Source: Roseiflexaceae bacterium (GTDB lineage Bacteria > Chloroflexota > Chloroflexia > Chloroflexales > Roseiflexaceae). From it: a DNA stretch of 45,990 nt. The notes below the pieces were generated by a model. That model saw only the letters and a list, made by a program, of their open reading frames with translations. It was not told where the DNA came from and ran no database searches. The position numbers were made by a program, and so were the translations under genes. This document shows, in pieces, positions 8,499 to 16,834 of the stretch (position 1 is its first letter; the number at the start of each line of letters is the position of its first letter). The stretch covers positions 1-45,990 of the forward strand of contig CANFUF010000012.1 in assembly GCA_947450095.1 (NCBI GenBank), written 5' to 3'.

Positions 8499-8533
8499 TG
8501 CTACTCCCGGTGTATCGTACAAATATTGTGTCT

Positions 8534-8561
8534 ATCATAGCAAATAAACGCACTAATTCAA
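8534..8561 (-). promoter_or_regulatory. Promoter of the PhyH-type gene
   Basis: On the minus strand, TTGAAT (8561-8556) and TATGAT (8539-8534) are separated by 16 bases, giving a good sigma70-type match just upstream of the PhyH start. Confidence 0.6.
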
Positions 8562-8709
8562 TAGCAACACGAGTAACAGATAGGCACCTGGGCATAGCGA
8601 TATTGGTGGCATGCGTGATCTGAGGTATTTTGTAGTAATGATTATTAGGTTTCAGGGGTGAATTACTGTAGTTGAATGCATCACAATGAAGCGTATGGGA
8701 AAGTATAGG

Positions 8710-8738
8710 TTCTTAAATACATAAAAACATGCTATAAT
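8710..8738 (+). promoter_or_regulatory. Extended -10 promoter of the GT39-like gene
   Basis: TGCTATAAT (8730-8738) is a consensus extended -10. A weak -35 (TTCTTA, 8710-8715) lies 17 bases upstream of TATAAT. The region 8562-8709 upstream shows no gene. Confidence 0.7.
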
Positions 8739-8774
8739 TACCCGCACATAAGCTTGTCATAATAGAGGTTCGCC

Positions 8775-10655
8775 ATGCTTCCCAAAAAAGTAATATTTCT
8801 GCTTTTGCTGTTAATTTTCCCAGTGCAACTTTTCAGACTTGGGAATGATGTATTACCGACATGGGTCGCATTACTCGGAGTGGTAAGTGCGATAGGGATT
8901 TATTATTTTACGGTTAATCGGCCGACTCCATTAGCCGTTGCAATTGCGATGATTGGCTATGATTATGTAATTTTTACCAATGCACAGTCATGGACCCCAC
9001 CGTATGCCGTTGAAATGGTTATTGGCTGGGTAGTAGCCATCGTGATGCTGATTTTGTGTTGTACGACACGGAAAGATGTATCCGGTATATTCGATTTCAC
9101 CACGCGCGAAAATCAATATTACTATGGTGGAGTACTGGCTATTACGTTGATTGGTTTAGGATTACGGTTGTATCGCATTACCGAGATCCCAGTGCTCAAC
9201 GGTGATGAAGCGTCGATCACCCTCTTTGGGATGACTTATTTTGATGGAACTTTTTCGAATCCGTTTATTTCGGGGTGGCTTGAGCTGCCCTCAATGATGT
9301 CGTATTTACCTGGTTTGATGGTGCAAATTTTTGGGCAGACGATTTGGGCTATGCGCATCCCTGCACTCTTTTTTGGAGTGATAACAATTCCTTTGACAAT
9401 TTGGATGGTACGTCCCATCCTTGATCGTCCTTATGCGTTGATGGCTGGTTTTGTCGTGGCAACTCTCGGGATATTGATTAACTTCTCACGGTTGTACTAC
9501 ATCATGATATTCGACTTGATGTGTGCATTAGGAATTATTGGGTTGATCTTACGGAGCGAAAAGGGATTTAACAATCGCGCAATCGTCATTATTGGTGTGT
9601 TGAGTGGAATTGGGTTATTTGGTTATGCAAGCGCCCGCAATCTATCGTTATTACTCATAATTTGGACGTTCGTCCAGTTGATTCGCTTACCGGCACAACG
9701 GAAATCAATTATTGGGCACATGGTGTTGTATGGTGTTGTAACCGCTGCTGTAGCGGGGCCATTGTTGCTCCACTACTATCAGTATCCAGACAACTTCCGT
9801 GCACCGTTGCAACGGGCGTCGTTATTTTTACCCGATTCCACCGATGGGTCATCGGTGTTGACACGTCAAATGGCGGAGCAAAACAAGACTGCCTTTGAAA
9901 TTATCAGCTATAACCTTAAAGGGTCGTTTAATGCAATTATTAACGGACCGGTTGATGGTTGGTATCGGTCGAATGCGGCTATTTTGCCATCAATTTATGC
10001 GTGGTTATTTTTACTTGGATTAGTGGTCATGATTACGCGTTGGCGGTCACCAAATAGTTATATTTTGGTCTTCAATATTTTCTTTGTGTGTTTGGCAGCA
10101 TCATTAGCATACCCAGTTGCTGCGGGACATCGCATGGTAAGTATGATGGGGAGTGTGGCGTTGTTAATTGGGTTTGGCGCTCAATCAATAGATCGGTTAC
10201 GGCAACGTTTCTTTACACAAAAAATAGCACAATACATCAGTCAGGGGGTATTAGCCGTTGTACTTTGTGTTGGTGCCTATCAAAGTATTGAATACTATTT
10301 CAATACGTTTTTGGTTGTAGAAGATGGTGCAGGCGATATGGCAATGCAGACCTGTGCGCAGTTGGGTCAATTTGCGCTAAAACTTCCTGCAGGGACAAAA
10401 GTCGACGTCTACGAAACAGATTTTCTCAATCGGAATGCGAGTGGAGTGGTACCGTTTCTTACCAAACACCTCGATTATCTGGCGATTATCGAAGGGGTTG
10501 CTCCACGGAGTGATGCCCAAGTCCTCGTTATCCCGACGGCGCGACTTGCCCAAGTGCCAATCCCGGCTGGCTACCGCACTGTTGAAGCCAAATCGAGTTT
10601 GGGAGAACCATTGATTACATTCGCCATCGCTCCGTCAATGACGATTGCCCCCTAG
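8775..10655 (+). CDS. GT39/ArnT-like membrane glycosyltransferase
   Basis: This 626-residue integral membrane protein has about 11-13 predicted transmembrane segments and a soluble C-terminal domain of about 110 residues after 515. The first extracellular loop carries the acidic motif NGDEAS (D144, E145), followed by GMTYFDG and PSMMSYLPGL, which marks the GT-C fold of the PMT/ArnT group. These enzymes transfer sugars from polyprenyl-phosphate donors onto lipids or proteins on the outer membrane face. Donor and acceptor are unknown. AGAGG at 8764-8768 precedes ATG 8775. The gene is transcribed alone from its own extended -10 promoter; the ilv promoter starts just after it. Confidence 0.82.
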   Translation: MLPKKVIFLLLLLIFPVQLFRLGNDVLPTWVALLGVVSAIGIYYFTVNRPTPLAVAIAMIGYDYVIFTNAQSWTPPYAVEMVIGWVVAIVMLILCCTTRKDVSGIFDFTTRENQYYYGGVLAITLIGLGLRLYRITEIPVLNGDEASITLFGMTYFDGTFSNPFISGWLELPSMMSYLPGLMVQIFGQTIWAMRIPALFFGVITIPLTIWMVRPILDRPYALMAGFVVATLGILINFSRLYYIMIFDLMCALGIIGLILRSEKGFNNRAIVIIGVLSGIGLFGYASARNLSLLLIIWTFVQLIRLPAQRKSIIGHMVLYGVVTAAVAGPLLLHYYQYPDNFRAPLQRASLFLPDSTDGSSVLTRQMAEQNKTAFEIISYNLKGSFNAIINGPVDGWYRSNAAILPSIYAWLFLLGLVVMITRWRSPNSYILVFNIFFVCLAASLAYPVAAGHRMVSMMGSVALLIGFGAQSIDRLRQRFFTQKIAQYISQGVLAVVLCVGAYQSIEYYFNTFLVVEDGAGDMAMQTCAQLGQFALKLPAGTKVDVYETDFLNRNASGVVPFLTKHLDYLAIIEGVAPRSDAQVLVIPTARLAQVPIPAGYRTVEAKSSLGEPLITFAIAPSMTIAP

Positions 10656-10679
10656 TTGGCCTGTGTGCGGTAATCGTAT

Positions 10680-10708
10680 TTGACATTCCGTGCGATTCAT
10701 TCTATAAT
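10680..10708 (+). promoter_or_regulatory. Near-consensus sigma70 promoter of the ilv-leu operon
   Basis: TTGACA (10680-10685) and TATAAT (10703-10708) are both exact consensus hexamers with a 17-base spacer. Transcription should begin near 10715, giving a leader of about 200 bases before ilvB. Such a strong promoter fits control by attenuation downstream rather than by weak initiation. Confidence 0.95.
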
Positions 10709-10740
10709 CCCAATAGGTCCATAACAAACGAGGATTTACT

Positions 10741-10815
10741 GTGTTTCAACGCCGTCAGCTCAACCTAGTAGTCATTACTGTAGCTCTAGTCGTACTAACG
10801 ATTAAGAGCACATGA
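10741..10815 (+). CDS. ilvL: Branched-chain leader peptide of the ilv-leu attenuator
   Basis: This short reading frame encodes 24 residues: GTG start, MFQRRQLNLVVITVALVV followed by LTIKST, and a TGA stop. Eleven of the 24 residues are Leu, Val or Ile, concentrated at positions 7-21, as in the enterobacterial ilv leader peptides that sense aminoacyl-tRNA supply. GAGG (10730-10733) lies seven bases before the GTG. Leucine is encoded by CTC once and CTA three times, and valine by GTA and GTC; CTA looks uncommon in neighbouring genes by eye. It lies between the consensus promoter and the terminator, 97 bases before ilvB. The peptide itself probably has no function; its translation is the sensor. 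Confidence 0.87.
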   Translation: MFQRRQLNLVVITVALVVLTIKST

Positions 10816-10891
10816 TACTATAGGGAGCGGCCAAACCGCACGTGAAGTACAGTTCACCTCTCCCGTAGCACTACGGGAGAGGTTTTTGTTT
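10764..10891 (+). promoter_or_regulatory. Transcription attenuator with alternative hairpins
   Basis: Four segments can pair alternatively. Segment 1, CCTAGTAGT (10764-10772), lies in the Leu-Val codons. Segment 2, ACTATAGGGAG (10817-10827), lies just after the leader stop. Segment 3 is CCTCTCCCGTAG (10857-10868) and segment 4 is CTACGGGAGAGG (10871-10882). 1:2 pairs as ACTA/TAGT and TAGG/CCTA with one bulged G. 2:3 pairs as GGGAG/CTCCC plus CTA/TAG. 3:4 is the terminator. A ribosome stalled on the Leu/Val codons would cover segment 1 and free segment 2 to block the terminator; one finishing at the stop would cover segment 2 and let the terminator form. The logic is inferred. Confidence 0.8.
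10857..10891 (+). terminator. Attenuator terminator upstream of ilvB
   Basis: CCTCTCCCGTAG (10857-10868) is perfectly complementary to CTACGGGAGAGG (10871-10882), followed by TTTTTGTTT (10883-10891). It is a strong intrinsic terminator that ends just before the ilvB ribosome site and would stop transcription when branched-chain aminoacyl-tRNAs are abundant. Confidence 0.95.
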
Positions 10892-10912
10892 ATGCAATCA
10901 AATGGAGGACGT

Positions 10913-12634
10913 ATGAGTGACAAGCGCACTGGCGCACAGATTCTGTGTGAGGCACTGATCCAAAATGGTGTCGACACGATGTTTGGTTTACCGGGCGGCG
11001 CAATCATGCCGTTCTACCATGCTATGTGGGAATACCGTAGCGAATTACGCCATATTTTGTGCCGCCACGAACAAGGCGCTGGCCATGCCGCCGAAGGATT
11101 CGCTCGCTCGACCGGTCGCATCGGTGTCTGTATCGGCACGAGTGGTCCTGGTACGACCAATTTGGTTACGCCGATTGCCGATGCCTGGATGGACAGCACC
11201 CCGATGTTGGCAATTTGTGGGCAAGTCAGTAGTGCCGTGTTGGGTAAGGACGCCTTCCAAGAAACCGACATCACCGGCATCACGATGCCCATTACCAAGC
11301 ACAACTACCTCATCAAACGGGTCGAAGATATCGCCTATGCGGTCAAAGAGGCGATTTTTATTGCCACTACTGGACGCCCCGGCCCCGTGCTGGTCGATAT
11401 CACCAAAGACGCCTTACAGGCTTCAATGGTCCCTGATTACAGCAAAAAAATCTTTTTGCCAGGCTACCGTCCAACCTACCAAGGGAGCAAAAAACAAATC
11501 AAGGCTGCGCTTGATTTGATGCTTCAAAGCAAAAAACCAGTCATGATGATTGGGAATGGTGTGATGATGGCAAATGCCAGTGATGAAGTCATGGCCTTTG
11601 CTGAGCGCTACCAAATTCCCGTAATCACGACGTTGCATGGCCTCGGTGCATTCCCCCAAGATCACCCGTTATCATTGGGGATGCCGGGGATGCACGGTTG
11701 GGTACACGCCAACCGTGCCATCCAAGAAAGTGACTTTTTGCTCAATATCGGCGGACGCTTCGATGACCGTGTCACCGGCAAGGCCTCAACCTTTGCCCCC
11801 AATGCCTCGATTGTGCATGTCGATATCGATCCTTCCGAAATCGGCAAAAACATCGAAGTCGATGTGCCCATTGTCGGTGACGCCAAATTGGTGCTCTTGT
11901 CGTTGCTCGAAGAAGAACCCGAAGAGCGCAAAGTGACCGAATTCCACCACGCAGCAGCAGAGTGGCTGGTGTATGTGCGTGAATTGCAGGCCAAACACCA
12001 ACACAAACAACAATACCTCAATCGTCCCGATACGTCGGTGATGATGCCCCACGATGTGTATGCAGTGCTCACCAAAGAAATGAACGAGCGTGGCAATTAC
12101 CGCGTCGTGACCGACGTCGGCCAGCATCAAATGTGGGCAGCGCAGTTACTGGATTGGTATCGCCCCCGCACACATATCACTAGTGGTGGCGCTGGTACCA
12201 TGGGCTTTGCAATGCCAGCAGCCTTGGGTGTGGCGGTTGCACATCCTGAAGATACCGTGTGGGTCGTCTGTGGTGATGGTGGTTTCCAAATGACCAATCA
12301 AGAAATGATTGTGGTTGTCCAAGAAAACATCAAGAACATCAAGATTGCCATTATCAACAATGGCTTCCTCGGGATGGTACGGCAATGGCAAGAGCTGTTT
12401 GAAGGCAAACGCTACAGCGGAACACCGCTGACAAGCCCCAACTTCCAAAAACTGGCCGAAGCCTATGGCTGGACGGGGATTACCGTTGAGTCAGGGGATC
12501 AAATCGAAGCGGCAGTGCAACAAGCCTATGCCACCGACGGTCCGGTATTGATTGATTTCCGCGTCGAACGTGAAGTCAACGTCTTCCCCATGGTGCCCCA
12601 GAACAAGAGCATCGGCGAAATGATTACGGAGTAA
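10913..12634 (+). CDS. ilvB: Acetolactate synthase, large (catalytic) subunit
   Basis: This 573-residue thiamine-diphosphate enzyme condenses two pyruvates to acetolactate (valine, leucine) or pyruvate with 2-oxobutyrate (isoleucine). The catalytic glutamate is E53 in RHEQGAGHAAEGFAR. The ThDP/Mg motif runs from GDGGFQM (454-460) to NNGFLGMVRQWQ (482 on). The FAD region with VGGRFDDR-like sequence (IGGRFDDRVTGKAS, 279-292) marks a true AHAS rather than a catabolic enzyme. Length is normal. ATG 10913 follows GGAGG; the reading frame extends upstream to 10886, but that is inside the terminator tail. First enzyme gene of the operon, with its regulatory subunit three bases downstream. Confidence 0.98.
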   Translation: MSDKRTGAQILCEALIQNGVDTMFGLPGGAIMPFYHAMWEYRSELRHILCRHEQGAGHAAEGFARSTGRIGVCIGTSGPGTTNLVTPIADAWMDSTPMLAICGQVSSAVLGKDAFQETDITGITMPITKHNYLIKRVEDIAYAVKEAIFIATTGRPGPVLVDITKDALQASMVPDYSKKIFLPGYRPTYQGSKKQIKAALDLMLQSKKPVMMIGNGVMMANASDEVMAFAERYQIPVITTLHGLGAFPQDHPLSLGMPGMHGWVHANRAIQESDFLLNIGGRFDDRVTGKASTFAPNASIVHVDIDPSEIGKNIEVDVPIVGDAKLVLLSLLEEEPEERKVTEFHHAAAEWLVYVRELQAKHQHKQQYLNRPDTSVMMPHDVYAVLTKEMNERGNYRVVTDVGQHQMWAAQLLDWYRPRTHITSGGAGTMGFAMPAALGVAVAHPEDTVWVVCGDGGFQMTNQEMIVVVQENIKNIKIAIINNGFLGMVRQWQELFEGKRYSGTPLTSPNFQKLAEAYGWTGITVESGDQIEAAVQQAYATDGPVLIDFRVEREVNVFPMVPQNKSIGEMITE

Positions 12635-12637
12635 GCG

Positions 12638-13189
12638 ATGAAGACCCACATTTTGGTCGTGTTAATGCAAGACCACCCCGGCGTGTTGAATCGCGCCGTC
12701 AGCATGTTTCGCCGCCGTGGTTATAATATTGCGAGTCTGGCCGTCGGCCATACCGAAACAACCGGCGTCAGCCGGATGACGGTCGTGGTAGAATCTGACC
12801 ATGTCGAACAAGTGGTCAAACAATTGTATCGGTTGGTCGAGGTGCTCAAAGTCAGCGACGTCACCAATGATCCGACAGTTGAACGCGAGATGGCATTGGT
12901 GAAGCTGCATGTTCCAAGTCAGCAACGTGCCGAGATTGTGGCGCTTGCCGAAGTATTTGGTGCCAAGATTGTCGATGTATCGGTAACGGCCATGGTCATC
13001 GAAATGACCGGTGGTCCCGCCAAAGTCGACAATTTTATTGATATGGTGCGTCCGTTTGGCATCAAAGAAATGATGCGTACTGGGCGTATCGCCATGGTCC
13101 GTGGCGCACGGGGACATAGTGGTGCCGATTTAGTAGACACTGGTTGGCAAAATGACGTAGCGGGTGCCGCAAGTGCGGCAGCCCAATAA
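12638..13189 (+). CDS. ilvN: Acetolactate synthase, small (regulatory) subunit
   Basis: This 183-residue regulatory subunit activates IlvB and makes it sensitive to valine feedback. An N-terminal ACT domain (about 3-78) starts with THILVVLMQDHPGVLNRAVSMF and includes RRRGYNIASLAVG, part of the Val-binding surface in this family. A C-terminal ACT-like domain (about 82-160) begins LVKLHVPSQQRAEIVALAEVFGAKIVDVS. The length is close to the longer IlvH/IlvN class. The C terminus ends in an Ala-rich tail (AGAASAAAQ). It starts three bases after ilvB, so the subunits are made together. The ilvC start follows after 19 bases. Confidence 0.97.
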   Translation: MKTHILVVLMQDHPGVLNRAVSMFRRRGYNIASLAVGHTETTGVSRMTVVVESDHVEQVVKQLYRLVEVLKVSDVTNDPTVEREMALVKLHVPSQQRAEIVALAEVFGAKIVDVSVTAMVIEMTGGPAKVDNFIDMVRPFGIKEMMRTGRIAMVRGARGHSGADLVDTGWQNDVAGAASAAAQ

Positions 13190-13208
13190 CAAGGAGCATC
13201 AGTAGATC

Positions 13209-14231
13209 ATGGCAAAGTTGTATTACGACAATCAGGCTGATTTGGGCCGCCTAAAAGGCCGCACCGTCGCCATCATTGGCTTTGGGAGCCAAGGTCACGC
13301 TCATGCCCTCAACCTCAAAGAGAGTGGCGTCGATGTGGTGGTTGGGTTGTACCCCGGCTCAAAAAGCTGGGCTAAAGCAGAAGCTGCTGGGCTTAAGGTA
13401 ATGTCCGTCGCTGATGCCTCCAAAGCCGCCCAAATCATCATGAATTTGACCCCTGACACCGTGCAAGCCAAGGTGTATCGTGAAGATATCGCCCCCTACT
13501 TGACCCCAGGCAAAACCTTGATGTTTGCCCACGGCTTCAACATCCGCTACGGCCAAATCGTTCCTCCCGCCGGCATTGACGTGAGCATGGTCGCACCCAA
13601 GGCCCCCGGCCACCGCGTCCGTGAAGTCTTTACCCAAGGTGGCGGCGTGCCCGCCTTGGTCGCCGTCCACCAAGACGCCAGTGGCAATGCCTTGGCTGAC
13701 GCCTTGGCCTATGCCAAGGGTATGGGGAACACCCGTGCCGGCGTGCTCGAAACCACGTTCGCCGAAGAAACCGAAACTGACTTGTTCGGCGAACAAGCCG
13801 TGTTGTGTGGTGGCGTATCAGCCTTGGTCAAAGCGGGCTTCGAAACCTTGGTTGATGCTGGCTACCAACCCGAAGTGGCCTACTTCGAATGTATGCACGA
13901 GCTCAAGCTCATCGTCGACCTCTTCTACCAAGGTGGCATGAACTACATGCGCTTCTCAGTATCAGACACCGCTGAGTGGGGCGATTATGTGGCCGGTTCA
14001 CAAATCATCAACGAACAAGCCCGGGCTGCCATGAAGCAATTGCTCACCAACATCCAAGACGGCACCTTTGCCGAAGACTGGATCGATGAGAATGCCAATA
14101 ACCGCCCCCGCTTCAACAAAATGCGGGCTGCCGATGTCGACCACAAAATCGAAGTGGTCGGCCGCGATTTGCGCCGCATGATGCCGTTCGTCAACCCCCG
14201 CGAAGTCATTCCTGGCCAAGGCGGCTCGTAA
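13209..14231 (+). CDS. ilvC: Ketol-acid reductoisomerase (class I)
   Basis: This 340-residue enzyme isomerises and reduces acetolactate or acetohydroxybutyrate to the dihydroxy acid, using NADPH and Mg. The Rossmann motif is [13 protein letters not shown] (24-36), followed by the cofactor-specificity loop LYPGSKSW (47-54), whose Ser residues and Lys are typical of NADPH use. The C-terminal knotted domain contains the metal-binding acidic motifs [14 protein letters not shown] and [18 protein letters not shown]. Length is standard for class I. The next enzyme of the pathway, dihydroxy-acid dehydratase (ilvD), is not in the window. A 12-bp hairpin after the stop may reduce or stabilise downstream transcript. 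Confidence 0.98.
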   Translation: MAKLYYDNQADLGRLKGRTVAIIGFGSQGHAHALNLKESGVDVVVGLYPGSKSWAKAEAAGLKVMSVADASKAAQIIMNLTPDTVQAKVYREDIAPYLTPGKTLMFAHGFNIRYGQIVPPAGIDVSMVAPKAPGHRVREVFTQGGGVPALVAVHQDASGNALADALAYAKGMGNTRAGVLETTFAEETETDLFGEQAVLCGGVSALVKAGFETLVDAGYQPEVAYFECMHELKLIVDLFYQGGMNYMRFSVSDTAEWGDYVAGSQIINEQARAAMKQLLTNIQDGTFAEDWIDENANNRPRFNKMRAADVDHKIEVVGRDLRRMMPFVNPREVIPGQGGS

Positions 14232-14240
14232 GCCATACCC

Positions 14241-14268
14241 GCTGGCTGGGGCATTCGCCTCAGCCAGC
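14241..14268 (+). other. Intercistronic hairpin between ilvC and leuA
   Basis: GCTGGCTGGGGC (14241-14252) pairs with GCCTCAGCCAGC (14257-14268), with one G-T pair and an ATTC loop. Only a short T run (CTTT) follows, so it is a partial terminator or an RNA-processing or stabilising element. Confidence 0.65.
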
Positions 14269-14295
14269 ATCTTTACAACAATAAGGGGAATTATC

Positions 14296-15951
14296 ATGCA
14301 GGAAAGTCACGTACGAATTTTTGATACCACCTTGCGCGATGGCGAGCAAGCTCCGGGGTGCACCATGTCACTCGAAGAAAAGCTCGAAATCGCTCGTCAG
14401 CTTCACCGCCTCGGTGTAGACATAATCGAAGCGGGCTTTCCTGCTGCCTCCCCCGGTGACTGGGCTGCCGTCCATCAAATAGCCAAAGAAGTCGGTACCA
14501 GCGATGGCCCTGTCATCGCTGCTTTGGCACGTGCTATCAAAGAAGACATCGACAAAGCCTGGACTGCTATCCAACCGGCCGCCAAAAAACGCATCCACAC
14601 CTTTTTGTCGACCTCAGACATCCACATCGAACATCAATTCAAATCGACCCGCACCAAAATGCTGGAACGCGCCCGTGAGATGGTGCGTTATGCCCGCTCA
14701 CTCTGCGACGATATCGAATTTTCACCGATGGATGCCACTCGCTCAGAGCCTGCCTATCTTTATGAGGTATTGACCGCAGTGGTTGCCGAAGGCGCCACCA
14801 CCCTCAATATCCCCGATACGGTCGGGTTTACTACCAGTGAAGAATATGCCGACTTGATCCGCGGAATTTTGGCCAATGTGGTGGGCATCGAAAAATGTAT
14901 CATCTCGACCCATTGTCATGACGATTTGGGCATGGCCACCGCCAATAGTTTGGCTGGTGTGCGGGCCGGTGCTCGTCAAGTCGAATGTACCCTCAATGGG
15001 ATTGGCGAGCGGGCTGGCAATGCCTCACTCGAAGAAGTCGTGATGGCGCTCCATACCCGCCAATCGTTTTATCAGACCAACACCAAAATCAATACCACCG
15101 AATTGACCCGCTCGAGCCGCTTGCTTAGTTCGTTCATCGGTATTCCGGTGCCGCCCAACAAAGCCATCGTGGGTGGTAATGCCTTTGCGCACGAGTCAGG
15201 CATTCACCAAGACGGCGTCATGAAAAATCGTTTGACGTATGAAATTATGAGTGCCGAAACCGTCGGGCTCGATGGCAACATGCTCGTACTTGGCAAACAC
15301 TCCGGTCGTCACGCCTTCCGGGCCAAGTTGGTGGCGATGGGGTATGAAGCCGAAAGCGAAGAAGAGTTTCAGGCCGTGTTTGAGCGCTTCAAAGAGCTCT
15401 GCGATCGCAAAAAGAAAATCGACGACCGTGACATCGAAGCCTTGATTGCCGGTGAACAACAACGTACGGTCGAAGTCTACAAACTCGAGCATGTGCAAGT
15501 GATTACGGGGACAAGCTTGACTCCTGTCGCCACCGTGCGCTTAATCGACCAACAAGGCCAAACCCACCTCGAAGCCGCCCATGGCACCGGCCCCGTCGAT
15601 GCAATTTACAAGGCTATTGATAAAGTTGTTGGCCGGCCCGTCGAGTTGTTGGAGTTTGCGATTAATTCGGTCACCGAGGGCATCGACGCCGTCGCCGAGG
15701 TTTCGGTACGGATCCGCGACACCACGGCCGCCCAGCAAGCCAGCACCAAGCCTGGGATTGATTTGTTCAATGGCTACGGCGTGCATACCGACACCATGGT
15801 AGCTGCGGCTGAGGCCTATATGGGCGCCTTGAACAAGTTGTTGCAAAACCGCGAACACTTGATCCAAGCCGAAAAATCAGCCTATGCCGATGGCTACGAT
15901 TCCAATAATCCAGGTTACGCCGTCGACAGTTTCGCCAATACGCAACGCTAG
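14296..15951 (+). CDS. leuA: 2-isopropylmalate synthase
   Basis: This 551-residue enzyme condenses acetyl-CoA with 2-oxoisovalerate, committing carbon to leucine. The DRE-TIM barrel start, VRIFDTTLRDGEQAPGCTM, carries the metal-binding Asp and catalytic Arg. THCHDDLGMATANS holds two metal-binding His, and GIGERAGNASLEEVVM is the family signature. The Leu-specific GNAFAHESGIHQDGVMKN follows. The C-terminal domain (about 395-515) is the allosteric LeuA dimer domain for leucine feedback. The tail after 515 is longer than usual and lacks known motifs. AAGGGG precedes ATG 14296. A paralogue, cimA, lies downstream in the same operon. Confidence 0.97.
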   Translation: MQESHVRIFDTTLRDGEQAPGCTMSLEEKLEIARQLHRLGVDIIEAGFPAASPGDWAAVHQIAKEVGTSDGPVIAALARAIKEDIDKAWTAIQPAAKKRIHTFLSTSDIHIEHQFKSTRTKMLERAREMVRYARSLCDDIEFSPMDATRSEPAYLYEVLTAVVAEGATTLNIPDTVGFTTSEEYADLIRGILANVVGIEKCIISTHCHDDLGMATANSLAGVRAGARQVECTLNGIGERAGNASLEEVVMALHTRQSFYQTNTKINTTELTRSSRLLSSFIGIPVPPNKAIVGGNAFAHESGIHQDGVMKNRLTYEIMSAETVGLDGNMLVLGKHSGRHAFRAKLVAMGYEAESEEEFQAVFERFKELCDRKKKIDDRDIEALIAGEQQRTVEVYKLEHVQVITGTSLTPVATVRLIDQQGQTHLEAAHGTGPVDAIYKAIDKVVGRPVELLEFAINSVTEGIDAVAEVSVRIRDTTAAQQASTKPGIDLFNGYGVHTDTMVAAAEAYMGALNKLLQNREHLIQAEKSAYADGYDSNNPGYAVDSFANTQR

Positions 15952-15988
15952 TTGTGTGCTCAGGCCACCCGTGTGGCAGTAGGTTGTT

Positions 15989-16819
15989 ATGCGCATTAGT
16001 TATCTTGGCCCGGCGGGTACTTATAGTGAAATTGCGGCATTGACCTATGCCACACGTAATGATACATTTGTCCCCCACGCGACTTTCCCGGCAGCGGTGC
16101 AGGCGGTCGAGCAGGGCGACGCTGATGTGGCCATGTTACCAATTGAAAACGTCCTCGAGGGAAGTGTGACCACAACACTTGACCTGCTCGTGCATGACAC
16201 AAAGTTGATGATTGCAGGGGAACTAGTAATCCCCATCAATCATCAACTGTTGGGGAAGCCCGGTACTGATTTGGCCCAGGTCGAAATTTTGTACGGGCAT
16301 CCCCAATCTCTTGGTCAATGTCGCCACTACATTGACACGCACTTGCCCCACGTGACCACTATCGCCTCGCTTTCAAATAGTGCGGCTCCGGCTGAAGCAC
16401 TCGCCTCACCACGTGTGGCGGTGGCGATTGGTACCACCCGTGCGGCTGAGTTAACCGGTGCCGTGATTTTGGTACCTGACATCCAAGATCGTGCCAGCAA
16501 TGTCACCCGGTTTGTGGTACTTGCGGCAATGGATCATGCGCCTACTGGTGACGACAAAACGAGCCTCTGCTTTGGATTTGACCGTGAAGATCGGTCAGGA
16601 CAAATTGTTAAACCACTTCAGATTTTAGCCGATGCTGGTATCAATATCACCAAATTTGAATCACGTCCTTCAAAAGCGGTCCTTGGCGAATACGTATTTT
16701 TTGTTGATTTGAATGGCCATCGTCTCGATTCCCACATTGCCGTTGCCTTGGACCAGATGCGGGCCCAAACCGGGTTTTTGAAAATATTTGGGAGCTATCC
16801 GCGCTGGCACAAGGATTAA
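15989..16819 (+). CDS. pheA: Prephenate dehydratase (monofunctional, ACT-regulated)
   Basis: This 276-residue enzyme converts prephenate to phenylpyruvate. The N-terminal catalytic domain starts YLGPAGTYSEIAALTY and has LPIENVLEGSV (50-60). The active-site TRF motif is T173-R174-F175. The C-terminal ACT domain (about 190-276) has ESRPSK (224-229), the phenylalanine-binding signature, so feedback by Phe is expected. It lies 37 bases after leuA and 15 before cimA. Placement inside a branched-chain operon is unusual and puts phenylalanine synthesis under branched-chain control, unless it has its own start. Its ribosome site (GTAGG) is weak. No chorismate mutase domain is fused. Confidence 0.97.
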   Translation: MRISYLGPAGTYSEIAALTYATRNDTFVPHATFPAAVQAVEQGDADVAMLPIENVLEGSVTTTLDLLVHDTKLMIAGELVIPINHQLLGKPGTDLAQVEILYGHPQSLGQCRHYIDTHLPHVTTIASLSNSAAPAEALASPRVAVAIGTTRAAELTGAVILVPDIQDRASNVTRFVVLAAMDHAPTGDDKTSLCFGFDREDRSGQIVKPLQILADAGINITKFESRPSKAVLGEYVFFVDLNGHRLDSHIAVALDQMRAQTGFLKIFGSYPRWHKD

Positions 16820-16834
16820 AAAAGGACGCGTTAA

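Noticed and set aside
10715-10912. T-box or other riboswitch before ilvB
   Set aside because: No T-box sequence or specifier loop is visible, and the Leu/Val/Ile-rich leader peptide explains the terminator better.
13359-13796. 145-residue frame antisense to ilvC
   Set aside because: It is a shadow of the codon pattern of ilvC; no ribosome site or promoter.
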